Assembly: GCA_902764915.1 (NCBI GenBank)
Contig: CACWXY010000031.1
Span: 1-41,799, forward strand
Reading direction: 5' to 3'
DNA: 41,799 bases
DNA from: an uncultured Eubacteriales bacterium
GTDB taxonomy: Bacteria; Bacillota; Clostridia; Christensenellales; Aristaeellaceae
This document shows, in pieces, positions 17,823-25,870 of the stretch. A model generated the notes under the pieces. That model saw nothing but the letters and a program-made list of their open reading frames with translations, was not told where the DNA came from and did not search any database. Numbering within the stretch: the first letter of the stretch is position 1; each line of letters begins with the position of its first letter. A program made the translations under genes and the position numbers.

Positions 17823-19418
17823 TCAGTCATCCAGATAGACATGTCTGTGACCGGCGGTGGAGAAGACATTGAAGTCCCATCCCTTGATCTTGCTGTTGAG
17901 AACGTCCTTCTGTACACGATAGCATACAGGAGCGATCGCAGCGAGATCCGCCATCATGATTTTTTCGGCCTGCGCATACAGAGCCAGTCGTTCATCAGCA
18001 TCCATGGACTTATTTGCCTTGATAACCAGCTCGTCAAACTCAGAGGAGTAGGTGAAGCAGGGCATCTGCGCAGAGTCTGTCAGGAAGAGGTTGAAGAGGA
18101 AGGAGATATCGACTTCACCGGACCATGCCAGTGTACCGATCTGGAAGTCGCCTGCCTTGCAGTCACTCCAGAAGGAAGCCCACTCGGAGACATCGGCAAC
18201 AACATTCACGCCCAGGGTTTCACCCCACATGGCCTGGTACAGGGCAATCGTGTCATCGGTAGTGGCGCCGGAAGAAATGGAGAAGGTCAGTGTAATCTTG
18301 GAAGGATCGGGATCCATGCCCAGTTCTGTCAGGCCTTCGATAAACAGTGCTTTGGGATCAGGGTTCGCCTCTGCCAGTGCCTTTACAGGCTCTTCGGCTA
18401 CATCACGAAGGGCAACGCCATTGATACCGATCGCGGAAGAGAGAAGACCGTAGGCAGGCGGGTAAATGCCTTCATACATGGCTTCCACGAAGAATTCGCG
18501 GTCGATGGCCAGGGAGAGTGCCTGGCGGATCTTGGCATTTTTCAGAAGATCATCATTGCCGTTGAAGAGTACAAAGGTCAGTGTAGGCAGTACTGCGTCT
18601 TCTACCTGGAAACGATCATCATTCAGGAAGGTGTTGATATAGTTGGAACTGGTGAAGCGGCAGTAGTCCAGTGTCCCGTTGAGCATGGCGGAATACTGAG
18701 CCTCGGCATCATTGGTGATCAGTACGGTAACCTTATCCAGCTTGACATTGTCAGCATCCCAGTACTGATCGTTCTTTTCCAATGTCAGATAGCTGTTGTG
18801 CTCCCAGGCAGTCAGTTTGAAGGGACCGCAGGAAATAAACTTGTCTACATCAATGCCATAGGCATCACCGGCGGCTTCGACGAAGTCCTGACGCTGTGGA
18901 TAAAGCGGCACTACTTCCAGGAAAGCGGGCGTGATCTCGTTCAGCTGAATCACAAGTGTTTTTTCATCAGGCGCAGAGACACCCAGTTCCGATACATCCA
19001 TTTTTCCGGCATAAATATCCTCTGCGTTGACAATGCAGTAAATGTCGGAAATGTAGCCGTAGGCATTCTTCGGGTCTACCATGCGCTGGAAGGAATAGAG
19101 ATAGTCCTGTGCGGTGACCTTCACGCCATCCTGCCATTTGTTGTCGCGCAGGGTAAATGTGTAGGTCATGGTAGCTTCGTCATAGGAATAGGACTCAGCA
19201 CCGGAGAGAACGGTAGCACCCTCTTCAATGCGGAAGAGCGGTTCACTGGCATCCCAGAGGATGAACTTTCCGGCTTCATCAATGGTGGCAGCCACACGGT
19301 CGAGCGTAGTGGGCTCATTGGTGCGGTAGACTGTGATCTCCTGTCCATCAGCACAGGCACAAACAGCCAGTGCCATCAGAAGCAGTGCACAGGCAAGAGC
19401 AGTGAGAAGTTTCTTCAT
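17823..19418 (-). CDS. oppA: Oligopeptide-binding protein OppA (SBP family 5)
   Basis: Extracellular solute-binding protein of the importer, 531 residues. The signal peptide is a Lys pair plus a hydrophobic core to about residue 23; ACA before Asp24 looks like a signal peptidase I site. The nearby cysteines do not form a good lipobox, so anchoring by lipidation is uncertain. The mature part shows SBP_bac_5 marks: EPTTLDR, the motif YSFQRMVDPKNAYGY and the later KNAKIRQALSLAIDREFFVEA (the family's NAKIRQALSLAIDR block). AAAGGAG precedes the ATG. It is the first gene of the nine-gene operon. Its ligand is not shown by sequence; the downstream pcp and pxp genes suggest pyroglutamyl peptides. Confidence 0.94.
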   Translation of the reverse strand: MKKLLTALACALLLMALAVCACADGQEITVYRTNEPTTLDRVAATIDEAGKFILWDASEPLFRIEEGATVLSGAESYSYDEATMTYTFTLRDNKWQDGVKVTAQDYLYSFQRMVDPKNAYGYISDIYCIVNAEDIYAGKMDVSELGVSAPDEKTLVIQLNEITPAFLEVVPLYPQRQDFVEAAGDAYGIDVDKFISCGPFKLTAWEHNSYLTLEKNDQYWDADNVKLDKVTVLITNDAEAQYSAMLNGTLDYCRFTSSNYINTFLNDDRFQVEDAVLPTLTFVLFNGNDDLLKNAKIRQALSLAIDREFFVEAMYEGIYPPAYGLLSSAIGINGVALRDVAEEPVKALAEANPDPKALFIEGLTELGMDPDPSKITLTFSISSGATTDDTIALYQAMWGETLGVNVVADVSEWASFWSDCKAGDFQIGTLAWSGEVDISFLFNLFLTDSAQMPCFTYSSEFDELVIKANKSMDADERLALYAQAEKIMMADLAAIAPVCYRVQKDVLNSKIKGWDFNVFSTAGHRHVYLDD

Positions 19419-19445
19419 AAATAGAGTCTCCTTTCAGAGTAATCC

Positions 19446-19484
19446 ACGTTCAGCTGCAGGGTGCCCCCGTGCAGCATAGAACGT
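19446..19484 (-). promoter_or_regulatory. Leader hairpin upstream of oppA
   Basis: In the predicted 5' leader, ACGTTC and GCTGCA on one arm pair with TGCAGC and GAACGT on the other, with a small internal loop and a G/C-rich apical part. The structure ends about 12 nt before the Shine-Dalgarno of oppA. It may act in mRNA stability or translation control. It does not match a riboswitch class I know. Confidence 0.45.
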
Positions 19485-19506
19485 CGGTGACGATGCACAT
19501 ATTCTT

Positions 19507-19535
19507 TTTATATTCAATCCAAAATAATCCGTCAA
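19507..19535 (-). promoter_or_regulatory. Promoter of the opp-pcp-pxp operon
   Basis: On the minus strand TTGACG (19530-19535) and TATAAA (19507-19512) are spaced by 17 bp in an A/T-rich stretch. Transcription would start near 19500, about 80 nt before the oppA ATG. Confidence 0.75.
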
Positions 19536-19556
19536 GACAATTTTGAAGAAAACAAA

Positions 19557-19633
19557 GCAGAATTCTGCAAAACTGGTGTTTTTCTGCTGTTTTTTTAAAA
19601 TAGAAACGAATAGAAAATGCAAAGAAAATGCAA
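19557..19633. promoter_or_regulatory. Palindrome and tandem repeat upstream of the opp promoter
   Basis: A perfect 12-bp palindrome GCAGAATTCTGC (19557-19568) lies 22 bp upstream of the -35 box. Further upstream, AGAAAATGCAA occurs twice in direct tandem (19612-19633), a spacing of one helical turn. Such sites are plausible regulator-binding sequences. No regulator gene is adjacent. The region 19536-19823 otherwise shows no gene. AGCAGAA/TTCTGCT with a following T run could also form a plus-strand hairpin. Confidence 0.35.
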
Positions 19634-19823
19634 ACGGAGATGGAACAACATACCGACATTGACGAATGAGGCAGTGCATTGGCTCAATGATGAGTCCTGA
19701 TACGGCTGCTGTGGGAAAACTGGATGGACAGGACGCATACTTTTTGTATGTATCAGACAGGAAAGGCACTTTCCTGTGTTGAAAAAGGGAAAGGGAAAAG
19801 AAGACAGAAAAGGTGACGCAAGC

Positions 19824-21062
19824 ATGAATCAATTGACGAGGGAGCAGGCCAGGCGTTTTCTTTTATGCAAGCAGGGGCTGATCGGAAAGTACCGCTTTAT
19901 AGGAAAGGAAGGGGCGTATCAGTATGTGCGTCAGGCAGGCTGTATCCAATTTGACCCTGTGGATGTGTGTGGAAGAAATGCAGAACTTACGCTTCAGTCG
20001 CGAGTGAAAGGTTTCACAAGAAGAATGCTCTCGGATCTGCTGTACCGGGAACGGCGCCTGCTGGATTACAGTGATAAGGAATTATCCATATGGCCACGGG
20101 AAGACTGGCCTTATTTTTCCGGATACCGCGAAAAAAGCAGGGAAATGGGCAAGCAATTTCCAGGAATCCGGGAAAGGGAAGAGGAGGCAATTGCCTATAT
20201 CCAGGCGCATGGTCCCGTCAGCAGCGACATGCTTCCTATGGAGGGAACTGTGTTTTGGCATTCGACCATGCACTGGAGCGGCCATTGGAGCCGGGAATCG
20301 CAGGCAGCCCGTTCTGTGCTGGAACAGCTTTACACAGAAGGAGTTCTGGTGATTCATCATAAAATCGGATCGCGCAAGTATTATGACTTGGCAGACAAAT
20401 ACCTGGAACCTGCACTGCTGTGTGCAGAAAACCCATGTCGGGATTCATCTGCCTTACTCGCATGGCGACTCAAAAGAAGGATTGGTGCGGTGGGCTTTCT
20501 GTGGAACAGAAGATCCGATGCATTTCTTGGAATCGATATGACAGCGGAGCAGCGCGATCAGGCTTTTTCAGCGATGGAAGCGGAGGGAGTGATCGAGGCT
20601 CTGCGGGTGGAAGGAGTCAATTGTCCGCTGTATTTTCTTGCGGAAGATAAAGAAATGCTGCAGAACGTTCTCCTGGGAAAAATAGATGATAAACCTCGTC
20701 TGGAGTTCCTTGCGCCGCTGGATCCCATGCTGTGGGACAGAAAACTGATCCGTGACTTATGGGATTTTGCATATGCGTGGGAGATATATACACCGGCAGC
20801 AAAGCGTAAATACGGGTATTATGTTCTTCCGATGCTGTATGGTCAGCAGATGATTGGACGTATGGAAGCCATAGCACACCGGAAAACAAAACTGCTGGAG
20901 GTGAGGAATCTCTGGTTTGAACCAGGTGTACGGCAGACGAGAAAGCTTGAGGCGGCGATACATTCTGCTGTGAAGCGGCTGGCCAGACTGAATGACTGTG
21001 AAGCAGAGCCCATCAGGGAAGGAACACTGAAACATGCAGTTTGGTATGTCAATGCTGATTGA
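19824..21062 (+). CDS. Winged-helix DNA glycosylase-like protein (YcaQ/AlkX, HTH_42 family)
   Basis: A 412-residue protein of the HTH_42 family, whose members include interstrand crosslink and bulky-alkyl DNA glycosylases (Streptomyces AlkZ, E. coli YcaQ/AlkX). The N-terminal motif GCIQFDPVDVCGRN contains Q42-F43-D44, matching the Q-x-D form described for the YcaQ branch, where the AlkZ branch has Q-x-Q. Later parts show ILxQLYTEGVL-type winged helix and FLAPLDPMLWDR near 300. The start is the ATG at 19824 behind AAAAGGTGACGC; an earlier in-frame start at 19776 has no ribosome site. It stands alone and divergent from the opp operon. Substrate unknown. Confidence 0.85.
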   Translation: MNQLTREQARRFLLCKQGLIGKYRFIGKEGAYQYVRQAGCIQFDPVDVCGRNAELTLQSRVKGFTRRMLSDLLYRERRLLDYSDKELSIWPREDWPYFSGYREKSREMGKQFPGIREREEEAIAYIQAHGPVSSDMLPMEGTVFWHSTMHWSGHWSRESQAARSVLEQLYTEGVLVIHHKIGSRKYYDLADKYLEPALLCAENPCRDSSALLAWRLKRRIGAVGFLWNRRSDAFLGIDMTAEQRDQAFSAMEAEGVIEALRVEGVNCPLYFLAEDKEMLQNVLLGKIDDKPRLEFLAPLDPMLWDRKLIRDLWDFAYAWEIYTPAAKRKYGYYVLPMLYGQQMIGRMEAIAHRKTKLLEVRNLWFEPGVRQTRKLEAAIHSAVKRLARLNDCEAEPIREGTLKHAVWYVNAD

Positions 21063-21095
21063 AAACCGGACACAGCAGGACCAGCATTCTGCATA

Positions 21096-21332
21096 TAGCT
21101 GAGACTGGCTGATGCTTCTGGAACTGAGCATGTGTTTGCCGGAATATCAGGCGGAAAGCGGGATCTCTTTCTGCATGCAGCGGAACGGGCTGGCAGTTAC
21201 TGTGCCATTCATCTGAATGAGAATCTGGATATTGGCGATTTCAATCCTCTGATTGCGCAGGCTTATTGGAAAACGTATGGTTTACCATCGGGACTGAGGA
21301 TTGATTCCCTGCCCGAAAAATCGATAAGGTGA
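21096..21332 (+). other. Possible decayed coding remnant
   Basis: An open frame follows a TAG at 21096-21098 and runs to the TGA at 21330-21332. It contains a GTG at 21132 and would give about 66-77 residues, including GSYCAIHLNENLDIGDFNPL and AYWKTYGLPSG. The composition looks protein-like but I recognise no family, and there is no good ribosome site. It may be the tail of a broken gene. The rest of 21063-21826 holds two hairpins and no gene I can support. Confidence 0.2.
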
Positions 21333-21486
21333 TGCAGAACAGCTACCGATATGGAATATGCACATGAATCACGGAGATTGCATTGCCTGACAGAAAAGTG
21401 GTAATGCAAAATGCTGCAGGAAACGCTTCTGTTTACTTGCAGATACATATAACCTGTGAACAGAACGTCCCTCTGGAAAACACGAA

Positions 21487-21535
21487 AGCCGCTGATATGG
21501 TCTTTATGATCATATCAGCGGCTGTGTTGTTTGCA
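21487..21535 (+). terminator. Intrinsic terminator downstream of the YcaQ-like gene
   Basis: A perfect 13-bp stem (AGCCGCTGATATG with CATATCAGCGGCT) around an 11-nt loop is followed by GTGTTGTTTG. It is preceded by an A-rich stretch. It is over 400 bp past the glycosylase stop, which suggests that a gene once lay between. Confidence 0.65.
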
Positions 21536-21727
21536 GGGTATAAACGTGCTGTTCTGACGATTCCTTCTGTTCGGCTGCTTCGTTCTCTGTGCACCTGTTC
21601 TCATATTTCAATGGAACACGATCAGACTGCTCATCATCAGGTTCGGATAGTACATTCCATCTTTGCCTAAAGTAAAGGTCCCGCTAAGCTTTTCAAGCAG
21701 AGGTTTCATTGAGTTTTCCCCATAATA

Positions 21728-21788
21728 CAGTATTGACCAATCCGGCAAGCAGATGCCTTTTCTGAATATCGGATCAATACTGTTTTAT
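21728..21788. terminator. Long-loop hairpin after fba
   Basis: CAGTATTGA plus TCCG pairs with CGGA plus TCAATACTG (13 bp with a four-base bulge) over a loop of about 27 nt, followed on the plus strand by TTTTATG. It lies 40 bp past the fba stop and is the only candidate terminator for fba, although its T run favours the plus strand. Confidence 0.35.
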
Positions 21789-21826
21789 GAAAGCACTCCG
21801 AATCCGGTTTTAAGGTGAAACTGTGA

Positions 21827-22792
21827 TTATGCTTTGCCGTTGCAACCTAATACATCCACGATCTTATGCTTGACCATGGCCTTGATGGCGGTGCGGGCTT
21901 CGCCAAGATACAGACGCGGATCGAAGTCAGAGGGCTTTTCAATAAAGTGCTTACGGACGCTGGCAGTAAAAGCAAGGCGCAGATCGGAGTCGATGTTAAT
22001 CTTGCAGACAGCCATGGAAGCGGCCTTGCGGAGCTGCTCTTCCGGAACGCCGACAGCATCGGGCATCTTTCCGCCGTTCTCGTTGATGATCTTCACAAAT
22101 TCCTGCGGTACAGAGGATGCACCATGCAGAACGATCGGGAAGCCAGGCAGACGCTTGGAGACTTCCTCCAGTACGTCAAAGCGAAGGGGCGGCGGGACCA
22201 GGATGCCATCTGCATTGCGGGTGCACTGTTCAGCCGTGAACTTGTAAGCGCCATGGGATGTGCCGATGGCGATAGCCAGTGAGTCGCAGCCGGTACGGGT
22301 GACAAACTCTTCGACTTCCTCAGGCCGGGTATAGGAAGAGTCCTCAGCAGACACCTTAACGTCATCTTCCACACCAGCAAGTGTGCCCAGTTCGGCTTCT
22401 ACGACGACACCGTGGTCATGTGCATATTCAACGACCTGACGGGTGATCTTGATGTTTTCTTCGAAGGGCAGGCCGCTTTTGTCGATCATGACAGAGGAGA
22501 AACCACCATCGATGCAGCTCTTGCAGGTCTCAAAATCGGGACCATGATCAAGATGTACGGCAATGGGCAGGTCAGTGTCTGCAACAGCCGCTTCAATCAT
22601 CTTCATCAGATACACATGCTTGGCATACTTACGTGCGCCGGCAGAAACCTGAAGAATCAGAGGGGCGTTTTCTTCTTTGGCGGCTTCAGTGATGCCCTGA
22701 ATGATTTCCATGTTGTTGACATTGAAAGCACCAATGGCATAATGTCCTTCATAGGCCTTTTTAAACATTTCAGTCGTTGTAACGATAGCCAT
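21827..22792 (-). CDS. fba: Class II fructose-bisphosphate aldolase
   Basis: Zinc-dependent aldolase that splits fructose 1,6-bisphosphate into DHAP and glyceraldehyde 3-phosphate in glycolysis. The 321-residue protein has GAFNVNNMEI (21-30), zinc-binding HLDHG (80-84), SVMIDKSGLPFEEN, EAELGTLAGVED, AIGTSHGAYKF and VLHGASSVP. The start is ATG at 22792 with GGAGGTAATTCCC upstream; an open frame reaches 23065 but passes through the promoter. Related tagatose-bisphosphate aldolases share the fold, but the DDVKVSAEDSSYTRPEEVEEFV insert region and length fit FBA. It stands alone on the minus strand with its own promoter. Confidence 0.95.
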   Translation of the reverse strand: MAIVTTTEMFKKAYEGHYAIGAFNVNNMEIIQGITEAAKEENAPLILQVSAGARKYAKHVYLMKMIEAAVADTDLPIAVHLDHGPDFETCKSCIDGGFSSVMIDKSGLPFEENIKITRQVVEYAHDHGVVVEAELGTLAGVEDDVKVSAEDSSYTRPEEVEEFVTRTGCDSLAIAIGTSHGAYKFTAEQCTRNADGILVPPPLRFDVLEEVSKRLPGFPIVLHGASSVPQEFVKIINENGGKMPDAVGVPEEQLRKAASMAVCKINIDSDLRLAFTASVRKHFIEKPSDFDPRLYLGEARTAIKAMVKHKIVDVLGCNGKA

Positions 22793-22826
22793 GGGAATTA
22801 CCTCCTTTATTCCTGGGAATGGCTGT

Positions 22827-22855
22827 ATTGTATCACGTTCGAAATGGGATGGAAA
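22827..22855 (-). promoter_or_regulatory. fba promoter
   Basis: On the minus strand TTTCCA (22850-22855) lies 17 bp ahead of TACAAT (22827-22832), with TG one base upstream of the -10, an extended -10 arrangement. The leader would be about 28 nt. Confidence 0.6.
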
Positions 22856-22997
22856 GGCTTTGTTGGAAAATTCACAAGGAAGGCAGGGGTGGTCAATTCT
22901 CCCATAGGGCAGGAAGGATTTTGAGGGAAAAGAGCGAATAAGGGGAAGAAAGACATCAGACAATCTGGCCTTTTGCCAATGAAAGGAGTCCAGGCAT

Positions 22998-23420
22998 ATG
23001 GTAGAAAATGATAAAATCTCCATGGCACGCATTGCGCTGATTATTACAGGTTCCGATCTTCCCATGGAAGAGATAGGAAAGCTTCTGGAACTTACACCGA
23101 CGCGGGTGGTTCGAAAAGGTGATCTCCTTAACCGACTGCCGGAAATAAGGGCCCAGGATGACGAATGGATCTATATGATCGATTTGGATACTCCGGTGGG
23201 GCGCGATGAAAACATGAGCGTGTTTCTTCAGCATCTCATTTCACACCGGAAGGCATTGGACACGATAGCTGTCTATGGCGAAGCACGTCTGAGACTGCGC
23301 GTGCAGAGCGACTATGCGCAGATGGTATATGGGCTCGAGAAGGAGACCATTCATGAGCTGGATGATGCTGGCCTTGACCTGGATGTGGCTAGTGTCAGCT
23401 GGGGTGAAGTGGGGATCTAA
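22998..23420 (+). CDS. DUF4279-type small protein
   Basis: A 140-residue cytosolic protein of unknown function. It begins with a short polar stretch, then ARIALIITGSDLPMEEIGKLLELTPTRVVRKGD, which fits the opening of the DUF4279 domain, and later YMIDLDTPVGRDENMS and LRLRVQSDYAQMVYGLEKETI. These are my recognition of a pattern. AAAGGAGTCCAGGCAT precedes the ATG. It is six bases upstream of glgB's first possible start, so the two are very likely one transcript. No catalytic motif is evident. Confidence 0.75.
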   Translation: MVENDKISMARIALIITGSDLPMEEIGKLLELTPTRVVRKGDLLNRLPEIRAQDDEWIYMIDLDTPVGRDENMSVFLQHLISHRKALDTIAVYGEARLRLRVQSDYAQMVYGLEKETIHELDDAGLDLDVASVSWGEVGI

Positions 23421-23432
23421 CGGAGGATGAAT

Positions 23433-25427
23433 ATGCTGAGAATACTGGAACTGAATCCGCAGTTGCAACCTTATGAAGCCGATATTCAGGGGCGGCTGGA
23501 TCATTTCCGTGATCGGGAAAGAGAACTGCGGGGAAACGAGAAGAATCTATGCGATTTTGCCAATGGTGCCCACTATTTCGGTCTGCATAAAACGGACCAG
23601 GGCTGGGTGTACCGTGAATGGGCACCAGGCGCGAAGGAAATGCATCTGATAGGGGATTTCAATCACTGGAATCGGGAAAGCCATCCCATGCAGCGCCTGG
23701 ATAACGGGAACTGGGAGATTACGCTTGGAAAGCGCAGCGGGCTGAAGCATCTGGGAAAATACAAGGTGACCGTGACCGGAGAAGACGGGCAGCAGCATGA
23801 CCGGATTCCGCTCTATGCCAATTATGTAACAGAAGATGACGCTCATAATTTCAGTGCTACGGTGTGGAATCCCCGGAAGCACTTTGCGTGGACGGATGCT
23901 GATTTTTCTCCGGAAGGCAATGTTCCTCCGCTGATCTATGAAGCGCATGTGGGTATGGCCACGGAAGAGCAGCGTGTGGGGACATACCGTGAGTTTGCGG
24001 ATAACATACTGCCCCGGATCAAGGAAGATGGATACAATACCGTTCAACTGATGGCCATTATGGAGCATCCTTATTACGGCTCCTTTGGTTACCAGGTGTC
24101 CAATTTTTACGCCGCCAGTTCCCGTTACGGAACACCGGATGATCTGCGGTATCTGATAAATAAAGCACATCAGCTCGGAATTTCGGTGCTGCTGGATCTG
24201 GTACATTCGCATGCTGTGAAGAACGAATATGAAGGCATCAGCCGCTTTGACGGACGGGATGATCAGTTCTTTAAGGCAGGACCTGCCGGCTTCCATCCTG
24301 CCTGGGATTCTAGGGTGTTTGATTATGGTAAGAACGGAGTCGTGCATTTCCTTCTTTCCAATATCCGGTTCTGGATGGAAGAATATCATTTTGATGGGTT
24401 CCGCTTTGACGGAGTTACCAGTATGCTGTACCTGGACCATGGGCTGGGGACGAATTTTATCGATAACAAACAGTACTTCTCCATGAACACGGATACGGAA
24501 GCGGTCTGCTATCTGCAGATGGCTACGAATGTAGCGCATTCTTTCAAAAAAGGTGCGATCTGCATCGCGGAGGATATGAGTGCCATGCCCGGTATGTGCC
24601 TGCCGATTGATGAAGGCGGGCTGGGGTTTGACTATCGTCTGAGCATGGGACTTCCGGACTTTTATATTAAAACAATCAAAGAAAAGGAAGACGGGCATTG
24701 GGAGATCGGAAGACTGTACTGGGAACTGGTGGCCCGCCGACCGCAGGAGAAGAATATCGCATATGCAGAGAGTCATGACCAGGCACTGGTGGGAGATCAG
24801 ACGCTGATGTTCCGCCTGGCTGGAGATCAGATGTACTGGGGCATGCGCGCAAGTGATCAGAACGCACGGGTTGAGCGTGCTATGGCACTTCATAAGATGA
24901 TCCGTCTGGTGACAATCGGTGCCGGCGGTGAGGGTTACCTGAATTTTATGGGCAATGAATTCGGCCATCCCGAATGGATTGATTTCCCCAGAGAAGGGAA
25001 CGGCTGGAGCTATTTGTATGCCCGCAGGCAATGGTCATTGGAGAGCAATGCGGAACTGCGCTATGGAATGCTGGGGGCTTTTGACAAGGCTATGATACGC
25101 CTTGTCAAAGAAACACACCTGCTTGCCAGCGGGGATTCCTATTCGCTGCGTCAGCATGAAGCGGACCAGATTCTGATCTATCAGCGCGGTGACTGTGTGT
25201 TTATATTCAATTTCCATCCCACATTCTCTCAGAATGCGCTGTTTGTTCCTGTATACTGGAAAGGTGACTGCAAAGTGGTGCTGTCTACGGATGAAAAACG
25301 GTTTGGCGGGTACGGAAATGTGGATATGAATACCATTTATCATACATGGCAGCATGATGAAGGCCTGGGAGACGGCTTTACCATCTATGTACCGGCCAGA
25401 ACGGCGATTGTTCTGCAGCGGTGCTGA
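23433..25427 (+). CDS. glgB: 1,4-alpha-glucan branching enzyme, eukaryote-type (GH13_8)
   Basis: Makes alpha-1,6 branches in glycogen by moving a piece of an alpha-1,4 chain. It has an N-terminal CBM48 (REWAPGAKEMHLIGDFNHWN) and a GH13 barrel with nucleophile Asp326 (DGFRFDGVTSMLY), acid/base Glu380 (IAEDMSAMPGMC) and Asp449 (ESHDQALVGD), then a C-terminal beta domain. YAASSRYGTPDDLRYLI-like text, LLDLVHSHAVKN and GEGYLNFMGNEFGHPEWIDF are closer to animal and fungal GBE1 than to the common bacterial GlgB (GH13_9). Start: GGAGG sits directly against an ATG at 23427, while the ATG at 23433 has the normal six-base gap, so 23433 (664 residues) is preferred. No other glycogen gene is in the window. 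Confidence 0.93.
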   Translation: MLRILELNPQLQPYEADIQGRLDHFRDRERELRGNEKNLCDFANGAHYFGLHKTDQGWVYREWAPGAKEMHLIGDFNHWNRESHPMQRLDNGNWEITLGKRSGLKHLGKYKVTVTGEDGQQHDRIPLYANYVTEDDAHNFSATVWNPRKHFAWTDADFSPEGNVPPLIYEAHVGMATEEQRVGTYREFADNILPRIKEDGYNTVQLMAIMEHPYYGSFGYQVSNFYAASSRYGTPDDLRYLINKAHQLGISVLLDLVHSHAVKNEYEGISRFDGRDDQFFKAGPAGFHPAWDSRVFDYGKNGVVHFLLSNIRFWMEEYHFDGFRFDGVTSMLYLDHGLGTNFIDNKQYFSMNTDTEAVCYLQMATNVAHSFKKGAICIAEDMSAMPGMCLPIDEGGLGFDYRLSMGLPDFYIKTIKEKEDGHWEIGRLYWELVARRPQEKNIAYAESHDQALVGDQTLMFRLAGDQMYWGMRASDQNARVERAMALHKMIRLVTIGAGGEGYLNFMGNEFGHPEWIDFPREGNGWSYLYARRQWSLESNAELRYGMLGAFDKAMIRLVKETHLLASGDSYSLRQHEADQILIYQRGDCVFIFNFHPTFSQNALFVPVYWKGDCKVVLSTDEKRFGGYGNVDMNTIYHTWQHDEGLGDGFTIYVPARTAIVLQRC

Positions 25428-25546
25428 GAAAAGAAGGGTACGCCCTGCAGGCTTGAACCAAAAGAAGACGGCCGCAGAATATGCAGCTTCATTGACTGTT
25501 ATAATGCAGTATGCGATTCGAAGCGACAGATACAGCGTCTCGGCAG

Positions 25547-25590
25547 GGCAGACGGCGCGATATTCAATCGTACCGTCTGCCTTGTTTTTT
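25547..25590 (+). terminator. Terminator downstream of glgB
   Basis: A perfect 9-bp stem GGCAGACGG/CCGTCTGCC with a 17-nt loop is followed by TTGTTTTTTG. It lies 120 bp beyond the glgB stop. Confidence 0.8.
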
Positions 25591-25870
25591 GTCTGCGAAT
25601 GCGTCTGATGCCATTTTGCTATTCTGTTGCCTGCCTTTTATGGAACGTTTTCTGATTGCACGGCTTCGTTTGCAGGTTTCTCATCTGCTTGTTGGCGGAT
25701 ACTGATGAAAAGGGTTTACTGTATCTGTGCCTGTTTCTAGCAGACGGTTATTCCAATTCCAGAATGAGCTTTTCTTATACTCTTCGAAAGTGTAAAATAT
25801 GAAATGGTGTCCGATACGGACAGGACGTATTGTTCCATCATCGTTAAGAAATGAGAGGTCTGGTGTGTTT
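25591..25870 (+). other. Gene-free stretch upstream of the M16C peptidase
   Basis: No gene can be supported here. It should contain the promoter of the peptidase gene. Candidate -10 boxes are TATACT near 25778 and TAAAAT near 25793, but neither has a convincing -35 partner. An open frame of the peptidase extends back to 25799, but it lacks a ribosome site and would hide the signal peptide. Confidence 0.4.

Noticed and set aside
19340-19418. Lipobox in OppA
   Set aside because: Residues before the cysteines (AVC and CAC) do not fit the usual L-A/S-G/A-C; a signal peptidase I site is at least as good, so lipidation is not claimed.
17841-19424. 527-residue open frame opposite to oppA
   Set aside because: It mirrors oppA from end to end, has no ribosome site and reads as a composition shadow.
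21383-21670. 95-residue plus frame in the gene-poor stretch
   Set aside because: It runs through a strong hairpin, has no ribosome site and no protein-like text.
23547-25031. 494-residue open frame opposite to glgB
   Set aside because: Antisense shadow without recognisable domains; the glgB active-site motifs are on the plus strand.
25428-25870. tRNA or small RNA gene
   Set aside because: No T-loop GGTTCRANYCC pattern or cloverleaf was found in this or other gaps.
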